A stretch of DNA of 64,000 nt from CAYUPI01 sp964446585 (GTDB lineage: Bacteria; Verrucomicrobiota; Verrucomicrobiia; Limisphaerales; UBA8199), in assembly GCA_964446585.1 (NCBI GenBank), contig CAYUPI010000017.1, forward strand, positions 46,614-110,613. The letters run 5' to 3'. Shown piece by piece: positions 44,247 through 53,176 of this stretch (position 1 is its first letter; every line of letters starts with the position of its first letter). The notes under the pieces were generated by a model that saw only the letters and a list, made by a program, of their open reading frames with translations, ran no database searches and was not told where the DNA came from. Position numbers and translations under genes: made by a program.

Positions 44247-44879
44247 ATGAACGGGACAAACCAACCGAATAAAGAATTAGCCGAGCTCAAGACTTTCATC
44301 GCGGACCTCAAGGCCGATCGCGCGACCCAGAAGGAAAAGGAGCAGCGTGAATCGTGGACGAAATACACGGCCGTGTCGTTGGTCTTCGTCGCAGTGCTCG
44401 CGGCCGTGGCGACGCAATGGGCCGGCAAGTATTCCAGCCGCACCTTGGTAGAACTGAACAATGCGACCTTCTTCCAGGCCGAAGCCTCCGATCAATGGAG
44501 TTACTACCAGGCAAAATCGATCAAGCAGAACCTCTACGAGGCGCTTGGTGAGAGGTCCGCCAGTGACCCTGAGGCCGGTGGCACCAATACCGCGTCCGGG
44601 TCTGCCGCGTTCAACGCCAAAGTGTCGAAATATGGCAAGGAGAAGGACGACATCCGGAAAGGTGCCGAGGCGCTCGAAAAAAAGCGTGACGTGGCGCGCG
44701 AAGCCGCCTCCAACTCGAGCCAGCATGGCGGAGCCATGGGCACGGCCGTCTCGGTTTTCCAAATTGCCATTGCCCTAGGCTCGATCTCACTGGTCACCAA
44801 AAAGCGGCCGCTTTGGTACCTGGCCCTGGCGTTTGCCGCCCTGGCAAGCGCGCAAATGATTCTTGTCTGGACGAAATGA
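44247..44879 (+). CDS. DUF4337 membrane protein
   Basis: 210 aa. A charged cytoplasmic N-terminus (LADLKADRATQKEKEQRE) leads to one membrane helix (AVSLVFVAVLAAVATQW). The signature NNATFFQAEASDQWSYYQAKSIKQNL marks DUF4337. A basic/Glu-rich coiled stretch (KYGKEKDDIRKGAEALEKKRDVA) is followed by two more helices at the C-terminus. The role is unknown. It stands alone between trxB and the MocR gene, with an inverted repeat upstream. Confidence 0.85.
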   Translation: MNGTNQPNKELAELKTFIADLKADRATQKEKEQRESWTKYTAVSLVFVAVLAAVATQWAGKYSSRTLVELNNATFFQAEASDQWSYYQAKSIKQNLYEALGERSASDPEAGGTNTASGSAAFNAKVSKYGKEKDDIRKGAEALEKKRDVAREAASNSSQHGGAMGTAVSVFQIAIALGSISLVTKKRPLWYLALAFAALASAQMILVWTK

Positions 44880-44930
44880 TCGTAACTGGACTCGCGGTGG
44901 CACAAGTGCTCACCGCGGTGTGGCGCACGC

Positions 44931-46418
44931 TCACTTCCGCGCACCATGCTCGCCATTACCGCTTGATCCCGCCATGGCTCCAAGCCGGTGAATCGCATTC
45001 TCGATCGTGTCAGACCACGGATTTCCGCAATTGATGCGGATAAAGCGTTCGTATTTCTGCTTTGCGGAAAAGATTGGCCCCGGCGCGATGCTGATCCCCG
45101 AGGCCATGGCCTGATGATACAGGGCCAGCGCCTTGACGTGCGGCGGCAATTCGACCCATAGGCACATCCCGCCAGAGGGCCGCGTGAGCTTTGTCCCCGC
45201 CGGGAAGTGCCGGGTGATAGCTTCGCTCATTTGCTGCATCTGCGCCGCGTACTGGCGTCGAATTTTTCGCAAATGATGATCGTATCCGCCGTTCTGGAGA
45301 AATTCAGCGATCGCCATCTGGGGTAGGGAAGCCGTGGCGCTCGTATTGACAAACTTCAAGAACTCGACGCGCGCTTTGAACCGGCCCGGTGCCACCCAGC
45401 CGACGCGTGAGCCGGGCGACAGAGTCTTGGTGAATGAGTCGCACAACATCACCCACCCCTCCTTATCGAACGCCTTCGCCGCTTTTGGACGTGTCGCGCC
45501 GAACGTCAGGTTGCCATAAATGTCATCCTCGATGAGCGGGATTTGGCGGCTCGCGAGAATCTCAACCAGCTTCTTCTTTTTCTCGTCGGGCATGCAACTG
45601 CCCAGCGGATTGCTGTAATTCAGCATGAACACGCAGGCCTTGATCCGGCAACAGTTCAGCCGCTCCTCCAACTCGTTCAGACAAATCCCGTGGCGCGGGT
45701 ATGTCGGGATCTCGCATACGCGCATTCCGAGGGATTCAATGATTTGTAAAATGTTGAAAAAGGTTGGGGACTCAATGGCGATGACGTCGCCCGGCCTGGC
45801 CACGGCCCGAAGGCAGAGATTGATCGCTTCGGTCGCGCCGACGGTGGTGATGATATCGTCCGGAGCCAGCGTGCAGCCGGCTTCCATCGCCCGGCGCGCC
45901 ACCTGCACGCGCAAGGCGCGATTGCCCGGCGGCACTTCGTAGGCATGGGCAGCCAGTGGCATCCGCCGAGCTACTGACGCCATCGTCCGGCTCAACGCCT
46001 TGATCGGAAATAATTCCGGACTTGGCAATGTCGCCCCGAGCCGCACCAGCTTGGGATCACGCCCGGCTTTGACCACCTGGAGAATCAGATCGCTGACCTG
46101 AACATTGACGGGCCGCAGGGCGGGGCGCGATTTCTCAGGTTCCGGCGGCGGGGACCAGCGCCGTGCACGAACGTAATATCCTGACTGCGGCCGGGCTTCG
46201 ATGACGCCCCGGTCTTCGAGCAAGCGGTAGGCCTGCATGACCGTGGCGACGCTCACGTTTTGCTGCTGGCTGCACTTGCGGACGGATGGCACGCGCTCAC
46301 CCGCCCGCAGCGTACCGTGCTCAATCAACTCGGAAATGCGCAAGGCCAATTGTTTGTACAGCGTTTCCCCAAACTCGACTCTGGCCGCAGTGTGTGCGCC
46401 TAGATCCTGGATCATCAT
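44931..46418 (-). CDS. MocR-type GntR regulator/aminotransferase fusion
   Basis: 495 aa. Residues about 15-90 are a GntR winged helix-turn-helix (GERVPSVRKCSQQQNVSVATVMQAYRLLEDRGVIEARPQSGYYV). From about 120 to 490 is a fold-type I aminotransferase domain (GATEAINLCLRAVA, NPLGSCMPDEKK, and SFTKTLSPGSRVGWV with the PLP lysine). MocR proteins often sense pyridoxal phosphate or an amino compound to control a nearby gene. The divergent gene is a small unrecognised frame (46571-46780). Operator-like sites lie between them (46478-46539). Confidence 0.9.
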   Translation of the reverse strand: MMIQDLGAHTAARVEFGETLYKQLALRISELIEHGTLRAGERVPSVRKCSQQQNVSVATVMQAYRLLEDRGVIEARPQSGYYVRARRWSPPPEPEKSRPALRPVNVQVSDLILQVVKAGRDPKLVRLGATLPSPELFPIKALSRTMASVARRMPLAAHAYEVPPGNRALRVQVARRAMEAGCTLAPDDIITTVGATEAINLCLRAVARPGDVIAIESPTFFNILQIIESLGMRVCEIPTYPRHGICLNELEERLNCCRIKACVFMLNYSNPLGSCMPDEKKKKLVEILASRQIPLIEDDIYGNLTFGATRPKAAKAFDKEGWVMLCDSFTKTLSPGSRVGWVAPGRFKARVEFLKFVNTSATASLPQMAIAEFLQNGGYDHHLRKIRRQYAAQMQQMSEAITRHFPAGTKLTRPSGGMCLWVELPPHVKALALYHQAMASGISIAPGPIFSAKQKYERFIRINCGNPWSDTIENAIHRLGAMAGSSGNGEHGARK

Positions 46419-46477
46419 AACTCAAGAGAATATATCAAAAGATCCAGGGGAATAGTCACACCTGGAACGAAAGACGA

Positions 46478-46539
46478 CCAGTACAGTTTTTCGGCCCGCG
46501 CAAACTGTGCCGATCAGATTTTTCAAGAACTGTATCTGG
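46478..46539. promoter_or_regulatory. Operator-like inverted repeats CCAGTACAGTT / AACTGTATCTGG
   Basis: CCAGTACAGTT (46478-46488) and AACTGTATCTGG (46528-46539) are inverted and nearly the same, with AAACTGTGCC (46502-46511) between them. They sit between the MocR gene and the divergent small frame, where a MocR regulator would be expected to bind. Confidence 0.4.
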
Positions 46540-46570
46540 CGGGAAGCAGACGGCGAATTACTGTGCTCGC

Positions 46571-46780
46571 ATGCAGATTAATGTTGGTGCCACGGTAGTG
46601 ACCAGCCCTTTGGTGAAATTGCCGGCGCTCGCAAGCGACGATCAAAAGCCGGCCGGCCGGAAACGACTCGCTCTCAGCGCGCGCGCAGCTTTGGCCCGGA
46701 GCGAGTCGCTGGAAAATGCCGCCTGGGCGATCCTTGCATTTGTCGCGCTCGAGGCGGTTGTGGTGAGCTTTGTGTATTGA
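46571..46780 (+). CDS. Possible small membrane protein (69 aa)
   Basis: A 69-aa frame ending in a membrane helix (ENAAWAILAFVALEAVVVSFVY) after a basic region (PAGRKRLALSARAALARSESL). It is divergent from the MocR gene and the operator-like sites lie between. No Shine-Dalgarno site is seen and the family is not recognised, so the gene is uncertain. Confidence 0.35.
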   Translation: MQINVGATVVTSPLVKLPALASDDQKPAGRKRLALSARAALARSESLENAAWAILAFVALEAVVVSFVY

Positions 46781-46844
46781 GGCGACACACTGAAGCGCAA
46801 CGCTGCGCTTGGTTCTTGGAGCGTGTTTGGAGGGCCCGATCGAG

Positions 46845-47077
46845 TGTAAGAGCCGACGTAAGGGCGTGTTGCCCAAACGCGAAATCGCAGGAAAAGCGCG
46901 ACTCTCGGTCCGACGGTTGTGCCGAAATTCGAGAGAAACAGGCAGTTCGGACGTTGCTGCGGCCGGGGACGGCCGCGCTCCGGCAGTTGGGCAACACGCC
47001 CGTAAGGAGGCTCTGATCGAAAAATCGAAAATCGAAAATCCCAAATTGATCAGAGCCTCCTTACGTCGGCTCCTACA
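46845..47077. repeat. Nested inverted-repeat element, about 230 bp
   Basis: Outer arms 46845-46863 and 47059-47077 match at 18 of 19 positions inverted. Inside are a perfect 15-bp pair (46862-46876 with 46987-47001) and a perfect 18-bp pair (47001-47018 with 47048-47065). A central part has GCGGCCG/CGGCCGC. It holds no convincing gene and separates the convergent 46571 frame and the response-regulator gene. Confidence 0.8.
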
Positions 47078-47093
47078 ATTTCAGGACGCGCTC

Positions 47094-47789
47094 TCAGGGG
47101 ATCAGCTTATAGCCCACTCCATGCACCGTTACCAGGTGTCTGGATTCATTACCATCGTCGCCGAGTTTCTTCCGCAACTGCACGATGACCTGGTCCAAAG
47201 TGCGTGTCGTGCCGTAATAGTTGTAGCCCCAGACTTCATTCAGCAGGCGATCGCGCGACAGCACTTCGCCCGGATGAGAATGAAATAGCTGGAGCAGTTT
47301 CAGTTCCTTGGCGGTCAGCTCTTCCACAGTTTTGCCCCGCTTCAATTCAAATCTCTTGGGATCAATCGTGGCCGTGCCGATTTGAAACGGCGTTTGAGTT
47401 GCGGCGGCGCTAGCGCTGTCCCCATGGGTGCGGCGCAGGAGGGCATGAATACGTGCCAGCAGCTCGCGCACACCGAAAGGCTTGGTTACATAATCATCCG
47501 CGCCGAGATCCAGCCCGACAACTTTGTCGATTTCCTGGCCCTTGGCGGTGAGCATCAGAATCGGAGTGGTGATTTTTTTGGTTCGGACCTGTTTGCAAAT
47601 ATCGTAGCCACTCAAGCCTGGCAGCATGACGTCGAGCACCAGCAGGCCCGGACGATGCCGCGCCAGAGCATCCATCGCCTGATCGCCGCGATTGCAAACC
47701 GCCACGTCGAATCCATCGCTTGTCAGCACCTCTTTCAAGCCAAGGAGTATGTGCGGATCGTCTTCAACAACCAGAATCTTTGTCTTCAT
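47094..47789 (-). CDS. OmpR/PhoB-type response regulator
   Basis: 231 aa: a receiver domain (VVEDDPHILLGLKEVL with the acidic pair, LLVLDVMLPGLSGYD with the phosphorylated Asp, and the conserved Lys in YVTKPFG) and a C-terminal winged helix (TIDPKRFELKRGKTVEELTAKELKLLQLF, and TLDQVIVQLRKKLG). It is phosphorylated by the histidine kinase encoded 12 bp upstream on the same strand. The signal and targets are unknown. No neighbouring phosphate or metal transporter helps to name it. Confidence 0.95.
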   Translation of the reverse strand: MKTKILVVEDDPHILLGLKEVLTSDGFDVAVCNRGDQAMDALARHRPGLLVLDVMLPGLSGYDICKQVRTKKITTPILMLTAKGQEIDKVVGLDLGADDYVTKPFGVRELLARIHALLRRTHGDSASAAATQTPFQIGTATIDPKRFELKRGKTVEELTAKELKLLQLFHSHPGEVLSRDRLLNEVWGYNYYGTTRTLDQVIVQLRKKLGDDGNESRHLVTVHGVGYKLIP

Positions 47790-47801
47790 TGCAGGATTCC
47801 A

Positions 47802-49673
47802 TCATTCGGGCTTCGGATTTTGGATCGAGTCCGCCAGGGCTGGCAGCCGCAGGAAAAAGCAACTCCCGCCCCCCTCCCTGGCTTTGTACGCCACCTCCCC
47901 GCCATGGACGCGGGCGATTTGCCGGGCCAGGGTCAAACCCAGACCCGAACCCTGAATTCCGCTGTTGAGCGAATCGTGCGCGCGAAAGAACTGCTCGAAG
48001 ATTTTCTGCTCGCAACCGTGCGGCACCCCCATGCCTCGGTCCTGCACCCTGACTTCGACGTAAGGCAGCGGGCTGTCTTGTCGGCTCAGATGAACAGAGA
48101 TTTCCTTGCGATGATCCGAATATTTTTCTGCATTGGAAAGCAGGTTCATGAGCACTTGGGCCAGCGCATCGCGATCGCCGTTGACCCAAATGGACGATTC
48201 CGGCAATTCGCACTCGAACCGAAAGCCGTTGGCTTCAAGCTGCGGGCTGTAGCTTTGAACCGTTTCGCGCGCGACCTGGGCGAGATCACATTTCTGGAAC
48301 TGATACTTTTTTTCGCCGCGGTCGATCCGGGCGAAATCGAGCACATTATTGATCAGCCGTGAGAGCCGCGCCGTCTCCGCCGTAATGATGCCGAGGTAGG
48401 AGCGCTGGCGCTCGGCGTCCACCACACGGCCTTCAGACAGCAATTCCGAAAACATTCGGATCGAGGTGAGAGGTGTCTTCAGTTCGTGCGAGACATTGCT
48501 CACGAAGTCTGTTTTCTGCCGGGCGAGACGCAGTTGGCGGTTCAGATCGGCAACGATCAACCAACCGCCGACTCCAATAGCAATCACCAGGACGGTGATC
48601 AGGAGGCCGAGCGTGCACGTGATCGTCAGCGCCGACCGCCCCAATGCTGTGGGATCCAGCAAATAGACCGCGGCTTCCCAATGTGGGAGGACTTCTCCGA
48701 TTTCCGTCGCTACAAATGGCCGCTTCCAATTGCTACGGAAGTCCGCGTGTGACTTGCTAACCGGTCTGGCTTTGTCATCGAGCACCGCTACGCATATTTC
48801 ATTGCGGAAAGCCGGTTCGGAATTCTGCATCATCGGTTGCAGTTCTGCCGCCAGCCGAGACAGAGCCAACTGTGCGCCAAAGACAAGTTCTGGCTCGCGT
48901 GGCGGCCGGTACCAGAATAGGACGTTCAGCTTATCATCTACAAACCGCGCTAGCGTGCCCTCGTTGGCGTCACCAATCAGTTGGCGAAACTCTGTTTCCG
49001 AGGGAGCCAATTTTGAAATATTATCTTCAAAGGACTGTTTCTGCGGGGCTGAGGGCTTGCTTTGAATCTGCTCATCTTTGGAGTATCCCTGCTGCGGGAC
49101 CACTGCGCGCGATTGAAGCTTGTTCAATGTCTGGCTCTTGATGAAGTCGATTGGTTTTGCACTGCCCGCCGATTCACCTTGGTCTTGTGTCGAATTGGTT
49201 GATTGCCCTTTCTTGAAGTCGGATGGCGAAAAGTTTTGGGTGGCACTTTTCGCATTCCAATAAACCTCGGCGCTTTCGCGGTTGGCCAGGAATCGGCTGT
49301 TGCAGGTCAGGAAGACCATTGCGTCGGGTGTGCCAACTGTTGAAGGACAAAGAATATTACCCGACAGCGTGACGACGAAGCCGACTTGTGCCAAGGCCCA
49401 GTCTTTTCGCAAGACTTCGTCGAAGGAGCTGGCGAGCTCCTGGGCCCGTTGCTCGCGCAAGAGGGCCATTGTCCGAGTGGTAAAGTTTCGCTGATAATCC
49501 GCCAGCTTTGCTTCAAGATCCTTGGCCAGAGCGTCGGCTACGCCCTGATAGAGTAACGATTGCTGCCGTTCCAGGAGGAACTGCTGGTCGCGCAAGGAAC
49601 GCACTGCCAGCCAGGCCAGCACCAGGCTGGGCACGAACACGGCCAGCACGAATACCAGAGCGACTTTCTTCAT
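47802..49673 (-). CDS. Sensor histidine kinase
   Basis: 623 aa if started at MKKVALVFVL (49673); a TTG four codons earlier is possible. A membrane helix at the N-terminus (KVALVFVLAVFVPSLVLAWLAV), a long periplasmic sensor of about 330 residues, a second helix (LGLLITVLVIAIGVGGWLIV), then HisKA (NVSHELKTPLTSIRMFSELL with the phospho-His) and HATPase (AQVLMNLLSNAEKYS, DRGMGVP, GSGLGLTLARQI). It partners with the response regulator downstream. Its periplasmic sensor has no domain I recognise. The segment SNGTKQDQGES-like part is low in complexity. Confidence 0.93.
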   Translation of the reverse strand: MKKVALVFVLAVFVPSLVLAWLAVRSLRDQQFLLERQQSLLYQGVADALAKDLEAKLADYQRNFTTRTMALLREQRAQELASSFDEVLRKDWALAQVGFVVTLSGNILCPSTVGTPDAMVFLTCNSRFLANRESAEVYWNAKSATQNFSPSDFKKGQSTNSTQDQGESAGSAKPIDFIKSQTLNKLQSRAVVPQQGYSKDEQIQSKPSAPQKQSFEDNISKLAPSETEFRQLIGDANEGTLARFVDDKLNVLFWYRPPREPELVFGAQLALSRLAAELQPMMQNSEPAFRNEICVAVLDDKARPVSKSHADFRSNWKRPFVATEIGEVLPHWEAAVYLLDPTALGRSALTITCTLGLLITVLVIAIGVGGWLIVADLNRQLRLARQKTDFVSNVSHELKTPLTSIRMFSELLSEGRVVDAERQRSYLGIITAETARLSRLINNVLDFARIDRGEKKYQFQKCDLAQVARETVQSYSPQLEANGFRFECELPESSIWVNGDRDALAQVLMNLLSNAEKYSDHRKEISVHLSRQDSPLPYVEVRVQDRGMGVPHGCEQKIFEQFFRAHDSLNSGIQGSGLGLTLARQIARVHGGEVAYKAREGGGSCFFLRLPALADSIQNPKPE

Positions 49674-49735
49674 AATTCCGGCCAAATCAGATTCTGGCCG
49701 CTCTTTTGCCTGCTGGCGAGCAGGTTTCCGCTAAG

Positions 49736-49805
49736 ATTGGAGCGATGGAGAGTTGGAGTAATGGGATGATGGAATGCTGGAGTAATGGAGTGATGGAGTG
49801 GAGCG
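49736..49805. repeat. Octamer repeats GGAGTAATG / GGAGTGATG
   Basis: The gap between the two-component operon and the 458-aa gene holds tandem copies of TTGGAGTAAT/ATGGAGTGATG. It is the same family as 18830-18895 and 44148-44240. Confidence 0.6.
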
Positions 49806-49809
49806 TTGT

Positions 49810-51186
49810 TCAATATGCCTTGGCTTGTTCAGCCGCTTTGGAGGCTGCTTCTCGGAAAAGGTCCCAGCCGGTTTGAACAACCTGTGGGGCGCTGTTCTTG
49901 AGCGCCAATTGCAGCGCGGGTTGGCCGAAACGACCGAGCTTTCTGAGTTGATCCACCGCCTTTTGACGCGCTTGGGCATCCCCCTCGGCCGCGTTGCGGA
50001 TCGCCTCGGCGAGTTGCTGCTGCGCTTTGGGTGTAATGATCTCTGCCCGGCCTACCATCACGCGCACCAGCTCACGAGGCATCGGATCAAGGGTCAATGG
50101 CAATGTGAGATCCGTCCAGGCACGCGGCAGAAGATACAACACTCTCACGCCGTCCTCCTGGAACCATGAATCAGTCCACGTCTTCACCATGGCCGCGGCC
50201 TCCCGTGGGTACAAACCGGCACTAACGAGCGACTCGGTGATTCGTTGGCCCAGGCCGCGGGAAAGTTGTTCCATGGGCAAGGGCTGCGCTTTCAAATCGA
50301 GGGCGACGGTCCGTTGTTCTTCAGGCGCGAGGCGCTCGATGCGAGAGAATGTTCCCATGCCGTCGCGCAGCTCGAGAAAATACAGGTGCTCGAGTTCCTC
50401 CGGGCCGGTGTTGGCCAGCGTAGCTTGGTTTTCGGAGCTCATCGTGACGACCAGTGGCGTCGCGAACTTCCCAACGCCACGGTAGAAAATGAACTTCTCG
50501 AGTTCGGGTGAGGGACTTGTGGCCGAGAATGAACTGGCCCGCAAAAAATCCGAGTCTGTTTCACGCGCGGCGAAATAGTGACTGCCGGAGCGATCGTAAG
50601 GAAGCGAGTTCGCCAGGCCCAGGTTTTGTTTCCCAGGGAGAATATCGATGTGTGTCCAACGCACACGGCTTTCCGGCATACTGTGGCCAGGCAGCAACGA
50701 AGCAAAGGTGAAGGCGGGGCTGATGCCCACGCGATGAGCTAAGGCGTCTATCCTGGCGACAGGTGGTGGAACGGGCACGGTGGAAGGTCCGATCTGCGCG
50801 GCCTGGGGATACCATTCGGTGATAAAGCCGTGCGGGAACTGGACTGACACATCGACCGTTTGTTCGCTTGGCGAATAGAAGTAAATGACCGGCGTTTCCA
50901 TTCGCTGCAAGGTAATCATCCCGGACTTCGGCCCGAGCCCTCCACTGGGTTTTCGGTTTAACCCAGCGTGCGTCCAATCATAGACGAATTTCGGGAGGCG
51001 CGAACTTTCCAAGGGCCGCCAAACCAGCAGCACCCCATCGCTGCCCTGGACGGACGTAAACGTGCCCCATTCGTGTGCGACATAATCCGTTGCCGGCTTG
51101 GCGGCGACCACCAAGCCTGCCACTGCTGCCACCGCGGCTGCACTGCCAATGAGCACTAACCTATTGACCAACGAATTGTTTTTCAT
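49810..51186 (-). CDS. Secreted protein of unknown function
   Basis: 458 aa with a signal peptide or anchor (RLVLIGSAAAVAAVAGLVVAAKPA). The start of the mature part, DYVAHEWGTFTSVQGSDGVLLVW, and TPVIYFYSPSEQTVDVSVQFPHGFITEWYP are seen in hypothetical secreted proteins of Planctomycetes and Verrucomicrobia. The C-terminus has helical repeats (QLAEAIRNAAEGDAQARQKAVDQLRKLGRFGQPALQLALKN) that resemble HEAT repeats. No enzyme motif is seen. It starts 8 bp after the VWA gene and is probably expressed with it. Confidence 0.75.
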   Translation of the reverse strand: MKNNSLVNRLVLIGSAAAVAAVAGLVVAAKPATDYVAHEWGTFTSVQGSDGVLLVWRPLESSRLPKFVYDWTHAGLNRKPSGGLGPKSGMITLQRMETPVIYFYSPSEQTVDVSVQFPHGFITEWYPQAAQIGPSTVPVPPPVARIDALAHRVGISPAFTFASLLPGHSMPESRVRWTHIDILPGKQNLGLANSLPYDRSGSHYFAARETDSDFLRASSFSATSPSPELEKFIFYRGVGKFATPLVVTMSSENQATLANTGPEELEHLYFLELRDGMGTFSRIERLAPEEQRTVALDLKAQPLPMEQLSRGLGQRITESLVSAGLYPREAAAMVKTWTDSWFQEDGVRVLYLLPRAWTDLTLPLTLDPMPRELVRVMVGRAEIITPKAQQQLAEAIRNAAEGDAQARQKAVDQLRKLGRFGQPALQLALKNSAPQVVQTGWDLFREAASKAAEQAKAY

Positions 51187-51194
51187 GTTTTACC

Positions 51195-52505
51195 TCATTT
51201 GGAATTACGCACGGTCCACGATTCGCTCTGGAGCGATTTGCGTGTGCCGGCGTCGTACTGGTTTTGTTGGAGTTGATTTGAACGGAGCTTCAGATTGTTG
51301 ATCTCCTGGCGGAGTTGCGGTTTCAGATCGGCCGGCGCGTTTTGGTACTGGTAATCCAGCGCGTGGGCCTGGCGATCGAGTCTTTCGGCCGCTTGCTGAT
51401 AGCGCCCGGCGTCGGCATCGGCCAGTGCCTGGTCCTTGACCACCGCGGCGAGGAACAGCTCCTTTTGCGCCGTCACATCGGCGCGCAGAGAATTCAGGGC
51501 CAACTGGCGATCCTCGGTAAAGCGCACAGTGGCCACCCCACTCGAGCTCTGCTCAGCGCCGCCATTCAACTCGTCGATGTATCTGATATTGACGCGCGCG
51601 ATCTCAGTCGCGCGGTGCTCGACACGGCAATGCAGGAAGAGGTATCGGTTTTGAGCGACAGCGAGCTGACTAAGTCGCACAGTGCCGGTTTGTCCGGCGA
51701 ACTTCTCGGGTCGTCCGAGGAAACCAATCGGCCTCACTCCGTCCGGGCAAATGATCTCAATCCTGATGTCCCGCACGGCGACGTCGAGAAGCTCGCCCAG
51801 TTCTTTGGCAAAAATATCCGGCAGCTTCTCGGTGTCTTTGACGTAGTAATAATTCGCATCGCTGGCCTCAGCTAGGCCGGCCATCAAGTCTTCGTTGTAA
51901 TCGTCGCCGACGCCGATGGTGGTCACCGAGATACCGCGCTCAGAAAGGTGGCCACCCAGCCGGCGCAAGTCTCGGGGCGAACTTGGGCCGACGTTGGCCA
52001 GGCCATCCGAGAGCAGGATCACGCGATTGATGCGCGGGGCGGAATAATGCCTTTGAACTTGTTCTGCGCCCAACTCAACGCCGGCATACAGTGCAGTGCT
52101 TCCGCCCGGCTGAACATGCTCTATGCGCGCTTTGAGCGCCTCTTTGTCTTCAACTGGCTGCGCCGGGAAGACGACTTGCGCCCGGTCGCTATAAACAACG
52201 AATGAGAAGATGTCTTCGGGCGCTAGCCGATCCACGACTTGCATCGCGGCCTGCCGGGCTTTTTCGATTTTCGCGCCGGTCATCGAGCCGGAGCGATCCA
52301 GCACCACTGCCAGGTTCAGCGGCGTGCGCCGGAATCGCTTTTTGTGTTCCAACGCCGAGAGGTCAATCTTAACGACGACTTCCTGAGGCGAACCCGCCAG
52401 CAAGTATCCTCGATCTGGCTGAAGTCCCAAATGCAGTGATTCTCCGGCGGCGCTCCGAGCCGCCAGTCCCGCCGCCAGGCAGAGGACAAAAATGAATGAT
52501 TTCAT
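51195..52505 (-). CDS. Secreted von Willebrand factor type A protein
   Basis: 436 aa with a signal peptide (MKSFIFVLCLAAGLAARSAAG; the frame opens six codons earlier). Residues about 60-240 are a VWA domain with a MIDAS site (VLDRSGSMTGAKIEKARQAA, then PGGSTALYAG and LLSDGLANVGP). The C-terminal part has helices rich in Gln and Leu (LRQEINNLKLRSNQLQQNQY). VWA proteins bind partners through a metal ion. It is followed by the secreted 458-aa protein gene, so both may act in the periplasm or envelope. Confidence 0.87.
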   Translation of the reverse strand: MKSFIFVLCLAAGLAARSAAGESLHLGLQPDRGYLLAGSPQEVVVKIDLSALEHKKRFRRTPLNLAVVLDRSGSMTGAKIEKARQAAMQVVDRLAPEDIFSFVVYSDRAQVVFPAQPVEDKEALKARIEHVQPGGSTALYAGVELGAEQVQRHYSAPRINRVILLSDGLANVGPSSPRDLRRLGGHLSERGISVTTIGVGDDYNEDLMAGLAEASDANYYYVKDTEKLPDIFAKELGELLDVAVRDIRIEIICPDGVRPIGFLGRPEKFAGQTGTVRLSQLAVAQNRYLFLHCRVEHRATEIARVNIRYIDELNGGAEQSSSGVATVRFTEDRQLALNSLRADVTAQKELFLAAVVKDQALADADAGRYQQAAERLDRQAHALDYQYQNAPADLKPQLRQEINNLKLRSNQLQQNQYDAGTRKSLQSESWTVRNSK

Positions 52506-52722
52506 GCTCGCAGCATGCCTCAATCGTCATCGTGAGTTGTCAGGCTGGCGCAAAACAAATGTAAGAACTTTGTAATTTGAATCCGCCCGCCGCCGTCTTG
52601 ATTCCCGTATCCGTACGGAGGTGTCAGCCGAAGCAAAACACGCGAGAGGTAGTCTGGTGCGGGGTGATTTTTGTTGATTTTTTCGGACGCATGGTTCAGC
52701 ATCGATGATGTAGCCAGGTTTT

Positions 52723-53139
52723 ATGACGTATCGTAAGGTGTTGGGAGCTGTTGCGGCCCTCGGATTTGCCGTTGGCGCTGCCTTCGCCCAAAGTCCCATC
52801 GTTAACCCTTTCAGCCCTGCTCTCGAAACCAGGCCAGAAAGCCAGAGCCTCAGCGGCGCTTCCACACAGTCGTCGAGTTTCATCCTGAATTGGGGTCGGC
52901 CCTCGGAGACCGACACGCAAAGCTCCTCTTTGCTCGGCTCATTCAACAACGCCAATCCCAGCCCGCCATGGACTCTCTCTTTGTCGGAATTAAGCTCGGG
53001 CCCTGAGAACGCGCGGTTGCCGCAGGGCCTGGTAGTTTCAACGGCGCCCGAACCCTCAACGCTGGCGCTCTTGGGATTAGGCGGCTTGCTGCTGGTTCAA
53101 TTCATTAGCCGAAGCTCAAAGAAATTTCGCGGGAATTGA
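52723..53139 (+). CDS. PEP-CTERM sorting domain protein
   Basis: 138 aa with a signal peptide (MTYRKVLGAVAALGFAVGAAFAQ) and a C-terminal PEP-CTERM tripartite tail (APEPSTLALLGLGGLLLVQFISRSSKKF). Such proteins are cleaved and anchored by exosortase, usually in the outer envelope or biofilm matrix. The middle is Ser-rich with no known domain. No exosortase gene is in this window. It is convergent with the comB-type gene. Confidence 0.88.
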   Translation: MTYRKVLGAVAALGFAVGAAFAQSPIVNPFSPALETRPESQSLSGASTQSSSFILNWGRPSETDTQSSSLLGSFNNANPSPPWTLSLSELSSGPENARLPQGLVVSTAPEPSTLALLGLGGLLLVQFISRSSKKFRGN

Positions 53140-53144
53140 GCTCT

Positions 53145-53159
53145 CGAGCGCTGCGCTCG
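53145..53159. terminator. Small hairpin between convergent genes
   Basis: CGAGCG and CGCTCG pair around a three-base loop between the PEP-CTERM and comB stop codons. The T-run is poor, so its role as a terminator is weak. Confidence 0.3.
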
Positions 53160-53176
53160 GGCCTTAAGGTTTCCAG

